From the NCBI GenBank assembly GCA_964393535.1, contig CAYMUC010000010.1, forward strand, positions 1 through 47,419: 47,419 nucleotides of DNA, read 5' to 3'. The notes under the pieces were generated by a model. The model worked only from the letters and a program-made list of their open reading frames with translations, did no database searches and had not been told where the DNA came from. A program made the position numbers and the translations under genes. Shown one piece after another: positions 26,321 through 34,445 of this stretch. Numbering within the stretch: the stretch's first letter is position 1; each line of letters opens with the position of its first letter. This DNA is from CAYMUC01 sp964393535 (GTDB taxonomy: Bacteria; Actinomycetota; Acidimicrobiia; Acidimicrobiales; Ilumatobacteraceae).

Positions 26321-28659
26321 TCGCGCCTGAGTTCGGCGAACGTCGCCGGAGGCGTTTTCCACGGCTCGTGTGGCGTGCCGCGCACAGCCGCCTCGATGGC
26401 CTGCCACACACGTTCCGGTGTGCACGGCATGTCGAGATGCCGCACGCCGAGGTGCGCCACCGCATCGATGACGGCGTTCTGCACGGCGGGAGTGGCACCG
26501 ATGGTGGCGGCCTCGCCGATGCCCTTGGCGCCCAGTGGGTTCAGCGGTGTGGGCGTCTGGGTGCTGACCACATGGAACGGTGGGAAGTCGGGGGCGGTGG
26601 GAATGGTGTAGTCGACCAGGGTGGACGTGACCGGTGTTCCTGCCTCGCCGTAGCGCACCTCTTCGAACAGTGCCTGGCCCACCCCCGCCGCGATACCGCC
26701 GTGCTGCTGACCCTCCACGATCAACGGGTTCAGCACAGTGCCGCAGTCATCCACCGCGACGTGGTGGAGCAGTCGTACGAAGCCGGTCTCACGGTCCACC
26801 TCCACCACCGACACGTGAGCGCCGAAGGGGAACGTGGCACCGGCCTGCTCGAAGGTGAACTCCCCCCACAACGCTTGCTGTTCCCGTGTCGCCACGTCGG
26901 CGAGTTCGGCCCACGTGAGCGCTCGCGACGGCACTCCGGCCACCCCGACGGTGGCCGCAGCGACATCCACCACGATGTCGTCCACGTCGGCCTCGAGGTG
27001 CCGTGCCGCCAGACGGCGCGCCTGATCCACGAGGACCTCGGTGGCCCCCTTCACTGCGGAACCACCCAGCTGCAGCGACCGGGAGCCTCCGGTACCCGAC
27101 CCGGTGGGCACTCGGTCGGTATCGCCATCGACGAGTGCTATGCGCTGCATCGGGATGCCTGTGAGGTCGGAGACGACCATGGCATAGGACGTGCGGTGGC
27201 CCTGGCCGTGAGCCGCCGTTCCGGCGTACACCGTGGCCGAGCCGTCGAGATGCACTTCCACCGAGGCGAATTCGCTGCCCGACCCTCCGGCGGTCACCTC
27301 CACGTAGCACGACACACCGATGCCCAGCAGATGGCGATCCCCGCCTTCGCGTCGACGGCGCTGTTCGGCCCGCCACCGGTCGTACCCGGCTTCGGTGCAC
27401 GCTCTCCGCAGGGTCATGGCGTAGTCGCCCGAGTCGTACCGGTGGCCGAACAAGGTTCGGAATGGAAAGGACGACGCTGGAATGAAGTTCTTCAGACGCA
27501 ACTCGACGGGGTCCATGCCCAACTCGTGGGCCGCCTGGTCCACCACGCGTTCCACCATGGCCGTGGCCTCAGGCCGCCCGGCGCCGCGATAGGCACCCAT
27601 GGGGGTGGTGTTGGTCACCGCTCCCACCACATCGATCTGCGCTGCAGGAATGATGTAGGGACCCTGACCCATGCGGCGCGTTCCCCCTGGCAGCATGGCG
27701 CCAAGCCCGGGATACGCACCCGCATCACCCACCAGGTGCACCCGCAGCCCGGTGAAGGTACCGTCGCTTTGGCACCCCAGCTCCACGTACTGAACTTGAC
27801 CCCGACTGTGGGGAAGCGACACCAGATCATCGCTGCGAGTGGGTGTCCATCGCACGGCACGCCCCAGGCGTCGGGCTGCTTCGGCCACCACGGTGTACTC
27901 GGGGTGCAGACCGGCCTTCCCACCGAAGCCCCCACCCACCTGGGGGGTCACGAGGTGGATCGCCTGGCGTTCCATCCCCAGGACCTCGGCCAGTTGACGG
28001 TGCACGGCATGGGGCATCTGATTCGACACCCACACCGTCAGTCGACCGTCCGATTCGGGTCGCGCCGCGCACGCATCGGGTTCCATGGCCACCACCGCCA
28101 TGCGCTGATTCACGTACCGACCGCGCACCACCACGTCGGACTGCGCCTCGAGATCCAGTTCGGCATCGTCCAGCACCACGACCGCCCGGTTATGACCCAG
28201 TGTCGGGAAGACCGCGGGCGCCATGGACTCGAGTGCGGCCTCGGCGTCGATCACCTCGTCGAGGGGTTCGACCTGCACTGCCACAAGGGCCGCTGCATCG
28301 GTGGCCGCCGCTCGTGTCGTGGCCAACACCACTGCCACCGCTTCCCCCACGAATCGAACCCGATCGGTGGCCAGGGGCGGCCGGGCGAACTCGTCGTGCA
28401 CCTTGGCCAGACCATGATGAGCGGCGAGCGCGAGATCGGACGCTGTCCACACGGCGACCACCCCGGGCACGCAGGACGCCTCGTCGGTCTCCACGGTCAA
28501 CAGTCGTCCGTGGGCCACGTCCGAACGCACGAACACGGCGTGCAGTGCATCGCCCAGGTCGAGGTCGGCGAGGAAGGTCGCCCGTCCGGTCAGCAGGTCG
28601 GGATCCTCCACCCGCTGTACCCGTGTGCCCAGGATGGAACCGGGTCGTGTGTCGCTCAT
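26308..28659 (-). CDS. Molybdenum hydroxylase large subunit (CoxL form II-like)
   Basis: The 783-residue product is a xanthine dehydrogenase-family molybdopterin-binding subunit. It contains a domain-1 start (GTRVQRVEDPDLLTGRATFL), QVGGGFGGKAG, the active-site loop AYRGAGR (Tyr357) and the catalytic Glu region LGAKGIGEAA. AYRGAGR is the pattern of form II (CoxL-like) enzymes, not the AYxCSFR of true CO dehydrogenase. The substrate is therefore probably an aldehyde, purine or other heterocycle, not CO. Neither the FAD-binding medium subunit nor the iron-sulfur small subunit is next to it; they would have to be encoded elsewhere. It is divergent from the SDR gene. Confidence 0.88.
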   Translation of the reverse strand: MSDTRPGSILGTRVQRVEDPDLLTGRATFLADLDLGDALHAVFVRSDVAHGRLLTVETDEASCVPGVVAVWTASDLALAAHHGLAKVHDEFARPPLATDRVRFVGEAVAVVLATTRAAATDAAALVAVQVEPLDEVIDAEAALESMAPAVFPTLGHNRAVVVLDDAELDLEAQSDVVVRGRYVNQRMAVVAMEPDACAARPESDGRLTVWVSNQMPHAVHRQLAEVLGMERQAIHLVTPQVGGGFGGKAGLHPEYTVVAEAARRLGRAVRWTPTRSDDLVSLPHSRGQVQYVELGCQSDGTFTGLRVHLVGDAGAYPGLGAMLPGGTRRMGQGPYIIPAAQIDVVGAVTNTTPMGAYRGAGRPEATAMVERVVDQAAHELGMDPVELRLKNFIPASSFPFRTLFGHRYDSGDYAMTLRRACTEAGYDRWRAEQRRRREGGDRHLLGIGVSCYVEVTAGGSGSEFASVEVHLDGSATVYAGTAAHGQGHRTSYAMVVSDLTGIPMQRIALVDGDTDRVPTGSGTGGSRSLQLGGSAVKGATEVLVDQARRLAARHLEADVDDIVVDVAAATVGVAGVPSRALTWAELADVATREQQALWGEFTFEQAGATFPFGAHVSVVEVDRETGFVRLLHHVAVDDCGTVLNPLIVEGQQHGGIAAGVGQALFEEVRYGEAGTPVTSTLVDYTIPTAPDFPPFHVVSTQTPTPLNPLGAKGIGEAATIGATPAVQNAVIDAVAHLGVRHLDMPCTPERVWQAIEAAVRGTPHEPWKTPPATFAELRRDQAR

Positions 28660-28702
28660 GGGCGCAGTCTCGCGCCCCGGTACCCCGGTTCCGAGGTCCG
28701 AC

Positions 28703-28708
28703 TACCGT
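28703..28708 (+). promoter_or_regulatory. Putative -10 element of the SDR gene
   Basis: TACCGT lies about 34 nt before ATG 28743; unlike the leaderless genes, this one has a leader with a strong Shine-Dalgarno (GGAGG, 28732-28736). Confidence 0.4.
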
Positions 28709-28742
28709 GCGTCCGACGAACCCATCCCAACGGAGGTGTGTG

Positions 28743-29525
28743 ATGTCGCGTGTTCATGTGGTCACCGGTGCAGCGTCGGGTATCGGTGCCGCCACCAAGG
28801 CGTTGCTCGAGGCCCAAGGCGACCGAGTCATCGGCGTCGACCTCCACGACGCCGACATCACGGTGAATCTCGCAGATCCTGATGGACGCCGCAGGTTGAT
28901 CGACGATGTCACCCGACTCTCGGGCGGAGCGATCGACGGTGTCCTCGCCATAGCCGGCTTGGCCTCACCGTCACCGGCCACCGTGGGCGTCAACTACTTC
29001 GGCACCCTGGCAACACTGGAGGGGCTGCGCCCACTGCTGCTGTCGTCAGCGGCACCGCGAGCGGTGACGGTGTCGTCCATGGCGGCGCTCATGGACGTGG
29101 ACGACGACCTCGAACGACTCCTCGCCTCACACGACGAAGCAGCATCGTTGCTTCGTGCAGAGAAACTCGCGGACACCCGACCTCCCGGTGAGGACCGCAT
29201 CTACGCCACCACCAAGCGGGCCCTGTCGCGTTGGGTTCGACGGGTGGCCGCCACCGAGGCATGGGCGGGAGCAGGCATTCCCCTGAACGTCGTGTCACCC
29301 GGGGTCATTCGCACCCCCATGGTGGCCGGCATGCTGGCAACACCAGCGGGGGTCGAGTCGCTCCAACGAGCCGTGCCCATGCCACTCAACGGTTTCGCCG
29401 AACCCGAGGTGGTGGCGCAGTTGCTGGCCTGGCTGGTCAGCCCCCACAACAGCCACCTGTGCGGGCAGATCATCTACGTGGACGGTGGTAGCGACGTGGC
29501 GATGCGCGGCGACAGCGTGTGGTGA
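28743..29525 (+). CDS. Short-chain dehydrogenase/reductase (3-alpha-HSD/coniferyl-alcohol dehydrogenase-like)
   Basis: The 260-residue product has the SDR cofactor motif TGAASGIG, an acidic residue after strand 2 (VIGVDLHD) that favours NAD, VSSMA and the active-site Tyr154-Lys158 (YATTK). An insertion of about 35 residues before the Tyr and the NYFG motif resemble 3-alpha-hydroxysteroid and coniferyl-alcohol dehydrogenases. It probably oxidises a bulky alcohol. The ATG has GGAGG 6 nt upstream. It is divergent from the molybdenum hydroxylase gene and may work on the same class of substrates; this is inference. Confidence 0.88.
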   Translation: MSRVHVVTGAASGIGAATKALLEAQGDRVIGVDLHDADITVNLADPDGRRRLIDDVTRLSGGAIDGVLAIAGLASPSPATVGVNYFGTLATLEGLRPLLLSSAAPRAVTVSSMAALMDVDDDLERLLASHDEAASLLRAEKLADTRPPGEDRIYATTKRALSRWVRRVAATEAWAGAGIPLNVVSPGVIRTPMVAGMLATPAGVESLQRAVPMPLNGFAEPEVVAQLLAWLVSPHNSHLCGQIIYVDGGSDVAMRGDSVW

Positions 29526-29539
29526 GCGCGGTCGCCCGG

Positions 29540-29839
29540 TCAGAAGCGACCGGGCCGCATCACCTGCACCGGCGCCATCCACGCCACCACGGCATATCGC
29601 TCGAAGTACTTCTCGGCCAGCATCGTCATGATGGCGTCGGCCACCGCCTCGGTGACCACGGTCTCGAGGCGAATGCTGGGACCGGTGAGGTCGAGCGAAC
29701 GATTACCTGTGACACCCTCGCCTCGGACGTGATCGAGCGAGTACCCCTTGGCACCGCACGCCTTGATGTCGTCGACCAGGCGATGCTCGACCACGGGTTC
29801 GGCGACGATCGTGACCAAGTGGCGAGGCACGGTCTGCAT
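29540..29839 (-). CDS. sbtB: PII-like regulator of bicarbonate uptake (SbtB)
   Basis: The 99-residue product has the PII ferredoxin-like fold pattern (LVTIVAEPVVEHRLVDDIKACGAKGYSLD, split over the first helix and strand), followed by VRGEG and SIRLETVVTEAVADAIMTMLAE. SbtB binds adenyl nucleotides (cAMP, AMP, ATP) and c-di-AMP in cyanobacteria and controls SbtA. The T-loop region (about 40-50) lacks the uridylylated Tyr of GlnB, and the C-terminal Cys-x-x-x-x-Cys extension of some cyanobacterial SbtB is missing. It lies 33 nt after sbtA with CGGAG before the ATG. Confidence 0.82.
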   Translation of the reverse strand: MQTVPRHLVTIVAEPVVEHRLVDDIKACGAKGYSLDHVRGEGVTGNRSLDLTGPSIRLETVVTEAVADAIMTMLAEKYFERYAVVAWMAPVQVMRPGRF

Positions 29840-29872
29840 GGGAACTCCGTTTCGAGGTCGTCGGCTGCGCGA

Positions 29873-30841
29873 TCAGGTGAGCGCTTCGGCGATTGCAATG
29901 TAGAGCGGAATACCCAACGCGATGTTGAACGGGAAGGTGATCCCCAACGACGCAGTGACGTACAGCCCGGGGCTGGCCTGGGGCAGGGCGATGCGCACCG
30001 CGGCCGGAGCAGCGATGTACGACGCGCTGGCGGCCAGTGTGGCCATGACGGCCACCCCGCCTGTGGACATACCGGCCAGCGTGGCGCCCACAGCACCCAG
30101 CGAGCCGTTCACCAGGGGAATCACCACACCCAGCACCACGATGCGGAGACCGGCCTGACCGATGTCGCGCAGTCGTTCGGCGGCCACAGCACCCATCTCC
30201 ACCAGGAACAGCACCAGTGCGCCGGCGAAGAGTCCACGGAACAGGGGGTCGGTGGGTGCAAGACGTTCCTCACCCACCACCGCTCCCACCACCAGACCGG
30301 CCAAGAGCAGCGTGATGGATCGCCCCCGCACCACATCGCTGAGAGCGTGGCGCCAACCTTCCTCATCACCGCCCCCGCCTTGGCCGCGCTTGGCGAGGTA
30401 CAACGCCACCACGATGCCGATGACCTCGAGGACCGCCAGCAGACCCGCCACGTACCCCTCGTAGGAGAGGCCACGAGTGTCGAGCGACGCCAGCACCACC
30501 GTGAAGGTGACCGCCGAGACGGAGCCGTAGTGCGCAGCCAGGGCGGCAGCATTCACGAGGTCCAGACGACCTGCCACGCGCAGCAGTGCGAACGCCACCA
30601 GAGGCGTCACCACTCCCAGTACCAGCGTGGCGATGATCGGCTGCCAGATGTCCGCCAACGAGGTCTTCGCCAACGCCGTCCCGCCCTTGAGGCCGATGGC
30701 CAACAACAAGAACGTCGACAGGATGGGGTACAGGGCCTCGGGGAGACGGATCTCGAACCGAGCGAGGGTGGCCAGCAAGGCCACCACAAAGGCCACGACG
30801 GGTGCCGTGAGCAGGTTGTCGACAAGCGCTGAGGCGATCAC
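29873..30841 (-). CDS. sbtA: Sodium-dependent bicarbonate transporter SbtA
   Basis: The 322-residue product has about ten transmembrane helices and DUF897/SbtA landmarks: LAIGLKGG in the first half, ALAAHYGSVSAVTF, and TLAASASYIAAPAAVRIALPQASP in the second half. SbtA carries bicarbonate together with sodium across the cytoplasmic membrane. A long cytosolic loop rich in Gly/Glu divides the two halves, as in characterised homologues. It starts at GTG 3 nt after the regulator stop, and the PII-like gene follows. In a heterotroph it would supply bicarbonate for carboxylases or pH balance. Confidence 0.88.
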   Translation of the reverse strand: MIASALVDNLLTAPVVAFVVALLATLARFEIRLPEALYPILSTFLLLAIGLKGGTALAKTSLADIWQPIIATLVLGVVTPLVAFALLRVAGRLDLVNAAALAAHYGSVSAVTFTVVLASLDTRGLSYEGYVAGLLAVLEVIGIVVALYLAKRGQGGGGDEEGWRHALSDVVRGRSITLLLAGLVVGAVVGEERLAPTDPLFRGLFAGALVLFLVEMGAVAAERLRDIGQAGLRIVVLGVVIPLVNGSLGAVGATLAGMSTGGVAVMATLAASASYIAAPAAVRIALPQASPGLYVTASLGITFPFNIALGIPLYIAIAEALT

Positions 30842-30844
30842 AGG

Positions 30845-31171
30845 TCAGGCCTCGACACCGTCGACCAGCGGTGCCACCACGGCCCGCACATGACGGTGCG
30901 ACTCGAGAGGGTGGCGCAGTGGGCGATCGAGATGGATGTCGTACACGTTGCGCCGACCCTCTTTGGTCACGGTGAGGAACCCGGCCGCCTCGAGTTCGTG
31001 CACGATGCGGTGCACGGCCCGCTCGCCGATCCCCACGACATCGGCCACCTCACTGAGCCTGATGTCAGGGGTGCGCGCAATACAGATCAACACGTGGGCA
31101 TGGTTGGTGAAAAACGTCCACTGCGGTGCCGGCGGGGCGTTCTCCGTTTTCTCATCTGCCACGGGAAACAT
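30845..31171 (-). CDS. Winged-helix transcriptional regulator of the sbtAB operon
   Basis: The 108-residue product has a winged-helix domain: LSEVADVVGIGERAVHRIVHELEAAGFLTVTKEGRRNVYDIH. The pattern matches MarR/ArsR-like regulators that have no ligand domain. It lies immediately upstream of sbtA (3-nt gap) and so likely controls it. ATG 31171 is preferred because a GGTGG/GGAAG stretch precedes it; GTG 31183 is in frame but lies inside the palindrome at 31180-31191. Confidence 0.8.
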   Translation of the reverse strand: MFPVADEKTENAPPAPQWTFFTNHAHVLICIARTPDIRLSEVADVVGIGERAVHRIVHELEAAGFLTVTKEGRRNVYDIHLDRPLRHPLESHRHVRAVVAPLVDGVEA

Positions 31172-31179
31172 GCTTCCAC

Positions 31180-31191
31180 CCACATATGTGG
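31180..31191. promoter_or_regulatory. Palindromic operator candidate between the regulator and photolyase genes
   Basis: CCACATATGTGG is a perfect 12-bp palindrome. It lies 9 nt before the regulator ATG and 30 nt before the photolyase ATG, where a dimeric winged-helix protein could control both. Confidence 0.45.
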
Positions 31192-31221
31192 TATGCCAAA
31201 CGCACTGCCAGACTGACCGCC

Positions 31222-32658
31222 ATGGGTCGCGCCGATGTGCAGGTGGTGTGGTTCAAGCGAGACCTTCGCATTCATGACCACCGACCGCTGCGGGCGGCGG
31301 CCGCCGCGGGACCGGTGATCCCGCTGTACATCGTGGAACCCGATCTGGTGTGGCGCAACGCCGACCACGACCCACGACAGTGGGCCTTCGCCCGGGAGTG
31401 CCTGGTCGATCTCGATGCCTCTCTTCGGCACCTGGGTGCACCACTGGTGGTGCGTACGGGCGACGTCGTTGGCGTCCTCGAGCACCTACGGAACGAGTTC
31501 GGGGTGGCGGCCGTCCATGCGCACGAGGAGACGGGCAACCTCGCGACCTATGCCCGGGACCGTGCCGTGGCGCGCTGGGCGCGACAGCACCGCGTGGCAT
31601 TCCACGAAACACCCCAGGTCGGGGTGATCCGGAGGCTGAGCGACCGGGATGACTGGTGGTCGCTGCGCCAGGCGCGCCTGGCCGAACCGGTTGTGCCGCC
31701 ACCGGACCACCTCGAGGGCGTGGCGGTGGACCCTGGCGAGTTGCCCCCCGCCCCGTCGTCGGAGGCTTGGACCTGGCGTCAAGAGGGCGGCGAGTCGCTG
31801 GGCAGACGACGCCTCATGGAGTTCCTGGCGAAGGGCGTCCGCGGGTACGAGCACGTCTTGTCGAGCCCGCTCACGGCATGGGACGGGTGTTCACGACTGT
31901 CGCCGCATCTCGCCTACGGCACCCTCAGCATGCGCGAGGTCGTGCGGCGCACCGAAGCTGCCATGGGGCGCGCCCCACGTGAACTCCGGGCTTCGCTGAC
32001 CGCCTTCGGTGAACGGTTGGCCTGGCACGACCACTTCATCCAGAAGCTGGAGACCGAGCCCGAACTGGAGCAGCGCAGTTACCTTCCCGAGTTCGACGCC
32101 CTACGCGACCACGTGGACGAGCGGGCGCTCGAGGCGTGGCGGACCGGCACCACCGGGTATCCGTTTCTGGACGCCTGTGTGCGCTCACTGGCCTCCACCG
32201 GATGGCTCAACTTCCGCATGCGGGCCATGCTGGTCACCTTCGCTGCCCACGATCTGTGGCTCCCGTGGCAGAGCTTCGGGCCGCAGTTGGCCCGTTGGTT
32301 CACCGACTATGAACCCGGCATCCACTGGCCCCAGGTGCAGATGCAATCGGCGACCTCGGGTATCAACACCATTCGTGTGTACAACCCGGTCAAACAAGGC
32401 AGGGATCACGACCCCACGGGTGAGTTCACCCGACGGTGGGTGCCCGAGTTGGCTCACCTCGACACCGAACGCCTGCACGAGCCGTGGCGCTTCGACGCGC
32501 GCCCGGCCGACTATCCGCCACCGGTGGTGGACCATGCCGCCGCGGCGCCACGTGCGATCGCCCGCATCGAGGCCCTGCGTTCACGCCTGACGCCGCAGCG
32601 GCGCGCCGTGCTGGAGCGTCATGGCAGCCGTCGCCCGGCGCCGGCCCGCCGTCGCTGA
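31222..32658 (+). CDS. Class I photolyase/cryptochrome-family flavoprotein
   Basis: The 478-residue product has the N-terminal antenna-binding alpha/beta domain (VVWFKRDLRIHDHRPL) and a C-terminal FAD-binding domain with the TGYPFLDACVRSLASTGWLN, FRMRAMLVTFAAHDLWLPW and YNPVKQGRDHDP blocks. These correspond to the FAD-binding and DNA-lesion pocket of the family. The YEPGIHWPQVQMQSATSGIN stretch is seen in a bacterial subgroup lacking close study. It could repair cyclobutane dimers or sense blue light; activity cannot be told from sequence. It is divergent from the sbtAB regulator. Confidence 0.88.
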   Translation: MGRADVQVVWFKRDLRIHDHRPLRAAAAAGPVIPLYIVEPDLVWRNADHDPRQWAFARECLVDLDASLRHLGAPLVVRTGDVVGVLEHLRNEFGVAAVHAHEETGNLATYARDRAVARWARQHRVAFHETPQVGVIRRLSDRDDWWSLRQARLAEPVVPPPDHLEGVAVDPGELPPAPSSEAWTWRQEGGESLGRRRLMEFLAKGVRGYEHVLSSPLTAWDGCSRLSPHLAYGTLSMREVVRRTEAAMGRAPRELRASLTAFGERLAWHDHFIQKLETEPELEQRSYLPEFDALRDHVDERALEAWRTGTTGYPFLDACVRSLASTGWLNFRMRAMLVTFAAHDLWLPWQSFGPQLARWFTDYEPGIHWPQVQMQSATSGINTIRVYNPVKQGRDHDPTGEFTRRWVPELAHLDTERLHEPWRFDARPADYPPPVVDHAAAAPRAIARIEALRSRLTPQRRAVLERHGSRRPAPARRR

Positions 32659-32708
32659 CGCAGTCGCCTACCGCTCACGGGCAGGTCTGAGAAATTCTTA
32701 TCTCTCAC

Positions 32709-32738
32709 TTGACCTATTGCCACTCTCTCTGCCATAAG
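32709..32738 (+). promoter_or_regulatory. Sigma-70-type promoter with classic -35 and -10
   Basis: TTGACC (32709-32714) is followed by 18 nt and CATAAG (32733-32738); TAAGAT two bases later is an alternative -10. This is the only gene start in the window where I see a clear -35. The leader to GTG 32809 is about 60 nt and includes GGAGGA. Confidence 0.55.
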
Positions 32739-32754
32739 ATGGATTCTGGCAGAG
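32727..32754. repeat. 8-bp inverted repeat overlapping the -10 region
   Basis: CTCTGCCA and TGGCAGAG flank a 12-nt centre that contains the -10. The position suits an operator for a repressor or an RNA hairpin at the transcript start. It sits in unusually AT-rich DNA for this window. Confidence 0.45.
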
Positions 32755-32808
32755 GCTGTGCCTTATCTGCCAGGTGCGTCACAGCACCACGACTCATCTG
32801 GAGGATCC

Positions 32809-34428
32809 GTGAACATTTACCGTCGTCAGCGACGAGTAGTCGCAGCCCTGGTGGCTGGCGCACTCCTCGTCACGGCATGCGGAGGGGGTGACGACTCGTC
32901 GTCGAGCGACGACGCGTCGCGTGCTGCCGCAGAGGCCGAAGCCGAAGAGACCGTCCAGGTCACCGAGTACGACCTGGTGCAGTTCTCGCCCGCCGACCGC
33001 AAGGCCGTCGGTGAAGCGCTCGACGCCAGTGGCGTCGCGTACACCTGGCAGGGCGCTCTGCTGACCGTCGACGCCGCCAACGAGGCTGCTGTCGAGGGTG
33101 CCATCGAGGCACTGCCCGAGCAGGAAGAGGCCGCCACGGTGGAGGGGGCCAAAAACAAGTCGCTGAAGCGGGCGTGGAAGAAGGTCTCCAAGGGCGCCTC
33201 GAAGACAGTCAACGACGTGGGCAACGCTGCGAACAACGTGGTGAACACCGTTGCTGCCGCCGTGACCAGTGCCAACGACCAGGCGCTGGCTGCCGTGTCG
33301 AAGGAGTACCGCAACGCCTCGGGTCAGGTGGTCGACGGTCTGGGCAACATCGTCAGCCAGCTGCCCACCACGTGGCCCAACGAACTGGGCCCCGACGCCA
33401 TGAAGCTGATCGCTCAAGAGGCCGAGAAGCAGCTGAACAGCGCCATGAACCAGCTGAAGTCGCTCGGCAAGCAGCTCAAGAACATGTCTGCAGGCGACGC
33501 CGAAGTGGCCGTGAACTCGATGCTGGGCAACTTCCCCGTGAAGTCACCCAAGGTGCCCCTCGGTGGTGGTGTGAACCTCGAGTTCGCCCCGGTCATGACC
33601 CCCATCGCCGTGAAGATCCAGCCCAGCCAGTGGGCCGACGCCAACGCCATGAACATGCTGCTGAACATCAGCTTCATGGGTGTGCGGGCGTACCAGTTGC
33701 AGTTCGGCTGCTTGGGCTTCCCCAATGGCTGGACCGCCGATCCGACGTTCACATTCAACGGTGGCTGCCACAACCCGTGGAATCTCATGGCCAGTGTGAA
33801 CATGGTGCAGGACTCGGCCAAGCGCATCGCCAACAAGGCCGGTCAGCAGTTGCAGAGCCTCAGCAACCAGATCACGGGCATCATGACCAGCGTCGCCAAG
33901 GACGCCAACAACCCGCGGAACATCCCACCGTTGCTGCTCGATCTGCCCATCAACGAGTTCCTCGGCTGGTGCTGCACCCTGGGCTTCCCGTCCAGCAAGG
34001 CCTCTGAGGATCCCGGTGCCGGCAACCCGAAGAAGGACACCGACAAGAAGGAGGGCACCCCCGACGAAGAAGAGGGTGACTCGGTGATGGCGCAGGCCTT
34101 CGGCAACATGGCCAAGGACGCTGCGCTGGCCTTCACCATCCCGCAGTTGCAGGGCATCAGCTTCTCGCTGACACCCGACCTGTCGCCCGTCGCCCTGTTC
34201 GACGAGCGCTGGACCAGCGACGGCCAGATGGAGTTCGGTCTGCAGGTGGGTCTGTTCGGTATCGCGACGGCCACGGTGGCCATGGGCTGCGTCACCTTCG
34301 GCACCTCGTGGAGCCAGACCCCGTCGTTCAGTTTCGAGGGTGGTTGTGACAAGTCGTGGGACGTCGAGTTCTCGGCCTTCGGCTACACCACCTCCACCAA
34401 GCGCCTCGACGAGCGCTTGAACAAGTAA
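32809..34428 (+). CDS. Lipoprotein with two related Cys-containing beta modules, family unknown
   Basis: The 539-residue product has lipobox VTAC (Cys24). Residues about 47-107 form a small alpha/beta unit (VTEYDLVQFSPADRKAVGEA) of a kind seen in many actinobacterial proteins. An amphipathic helical region follows (VSKGASKTVNDVGNAANNVV). Two homologous modules then appear: FGCLGF to FTFNGGC, encoded at about 33570-33810, and MGCVTF to FSFEGGC at about 34140-34400. Each has a Gly-Cys strand, a Trp and a GGC, so the Cys probably pair. A Lys/Glu/Asp-rich linker lies between them. GGAGGA precedes the GTG start by 3 nt. It is the first of three exported lipoproteins and may be co-transcribed with the next (17 nt gap). 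Confidence 0.72.
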   Translation: MNIYRRQRRVVAALVAGALLVTACGGGDDSSSSDDASRAAAEAEAEETVQVTEYDLVQFSPADRKAVGEALDASGVAYTWQGALLTVDAANEAAVEGAIEALPEQEEAATVEGAKNKSLKRAWKKVSKGASKTVNDVGNAANNVVNTVAAAVTSANDQALAAVSKEYRNASGQVVDGLGNIVSQLPTTWPNELGPDAMKLIAQEAEKQLNSAMNQLKSLGKQLKNMSAGDAEVAVNSMLGNFPVKSPKVPLGGGVNLEFAPVMTPIAVKIQPSQWADANAMNMLLNISFMGVRAYQLQFGCLGFPNGWTADPTFTFNGGCHNPWNLMASVNMVQDSAKRIANKAGQQLQSLSNQITGIMTSVAKDANNPRNIPPLLLDLPINEFLGWCCTLGFPSSKASEDPGAGNPKKDTDKKEGTPDEEEGDSVMAQAFGNMAKDAALAFTIPQLQGISFSLTPDLSPVALFDERWTSDGQMEFGLQVGLFGIATATVAMGCVTFGTSWSQTPSFSFEGGCDKSWDVEFSAFGYTTSTKRLDERLNK

Positions 34429-34445
34429 GGCCTCTCGGCACTCCC

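Noticed and set aside
26308..28659. Annotation as CO dehydrogenase CoxL
   Set aside because: The active-site loop is AYRGAGR, not AYxCSFR, and the small and medium subunit genes are missing.
28660..28742. CCGGTACC/CCGGTTCC direct repeat between divergent genes as an operator
   Set aside because: The match is short, imperfect and GC-rich, so chance is a good explanation.
26368..28743. A 791-codon open frame on the plus strand opposite the molybdenum hydroxylase gene
   Set aside because: Its translation is rich in His, Arg and Gly with no domain, as expected of the mirror frame of a high-GC gene; the minus-strand protein has full family motifs.
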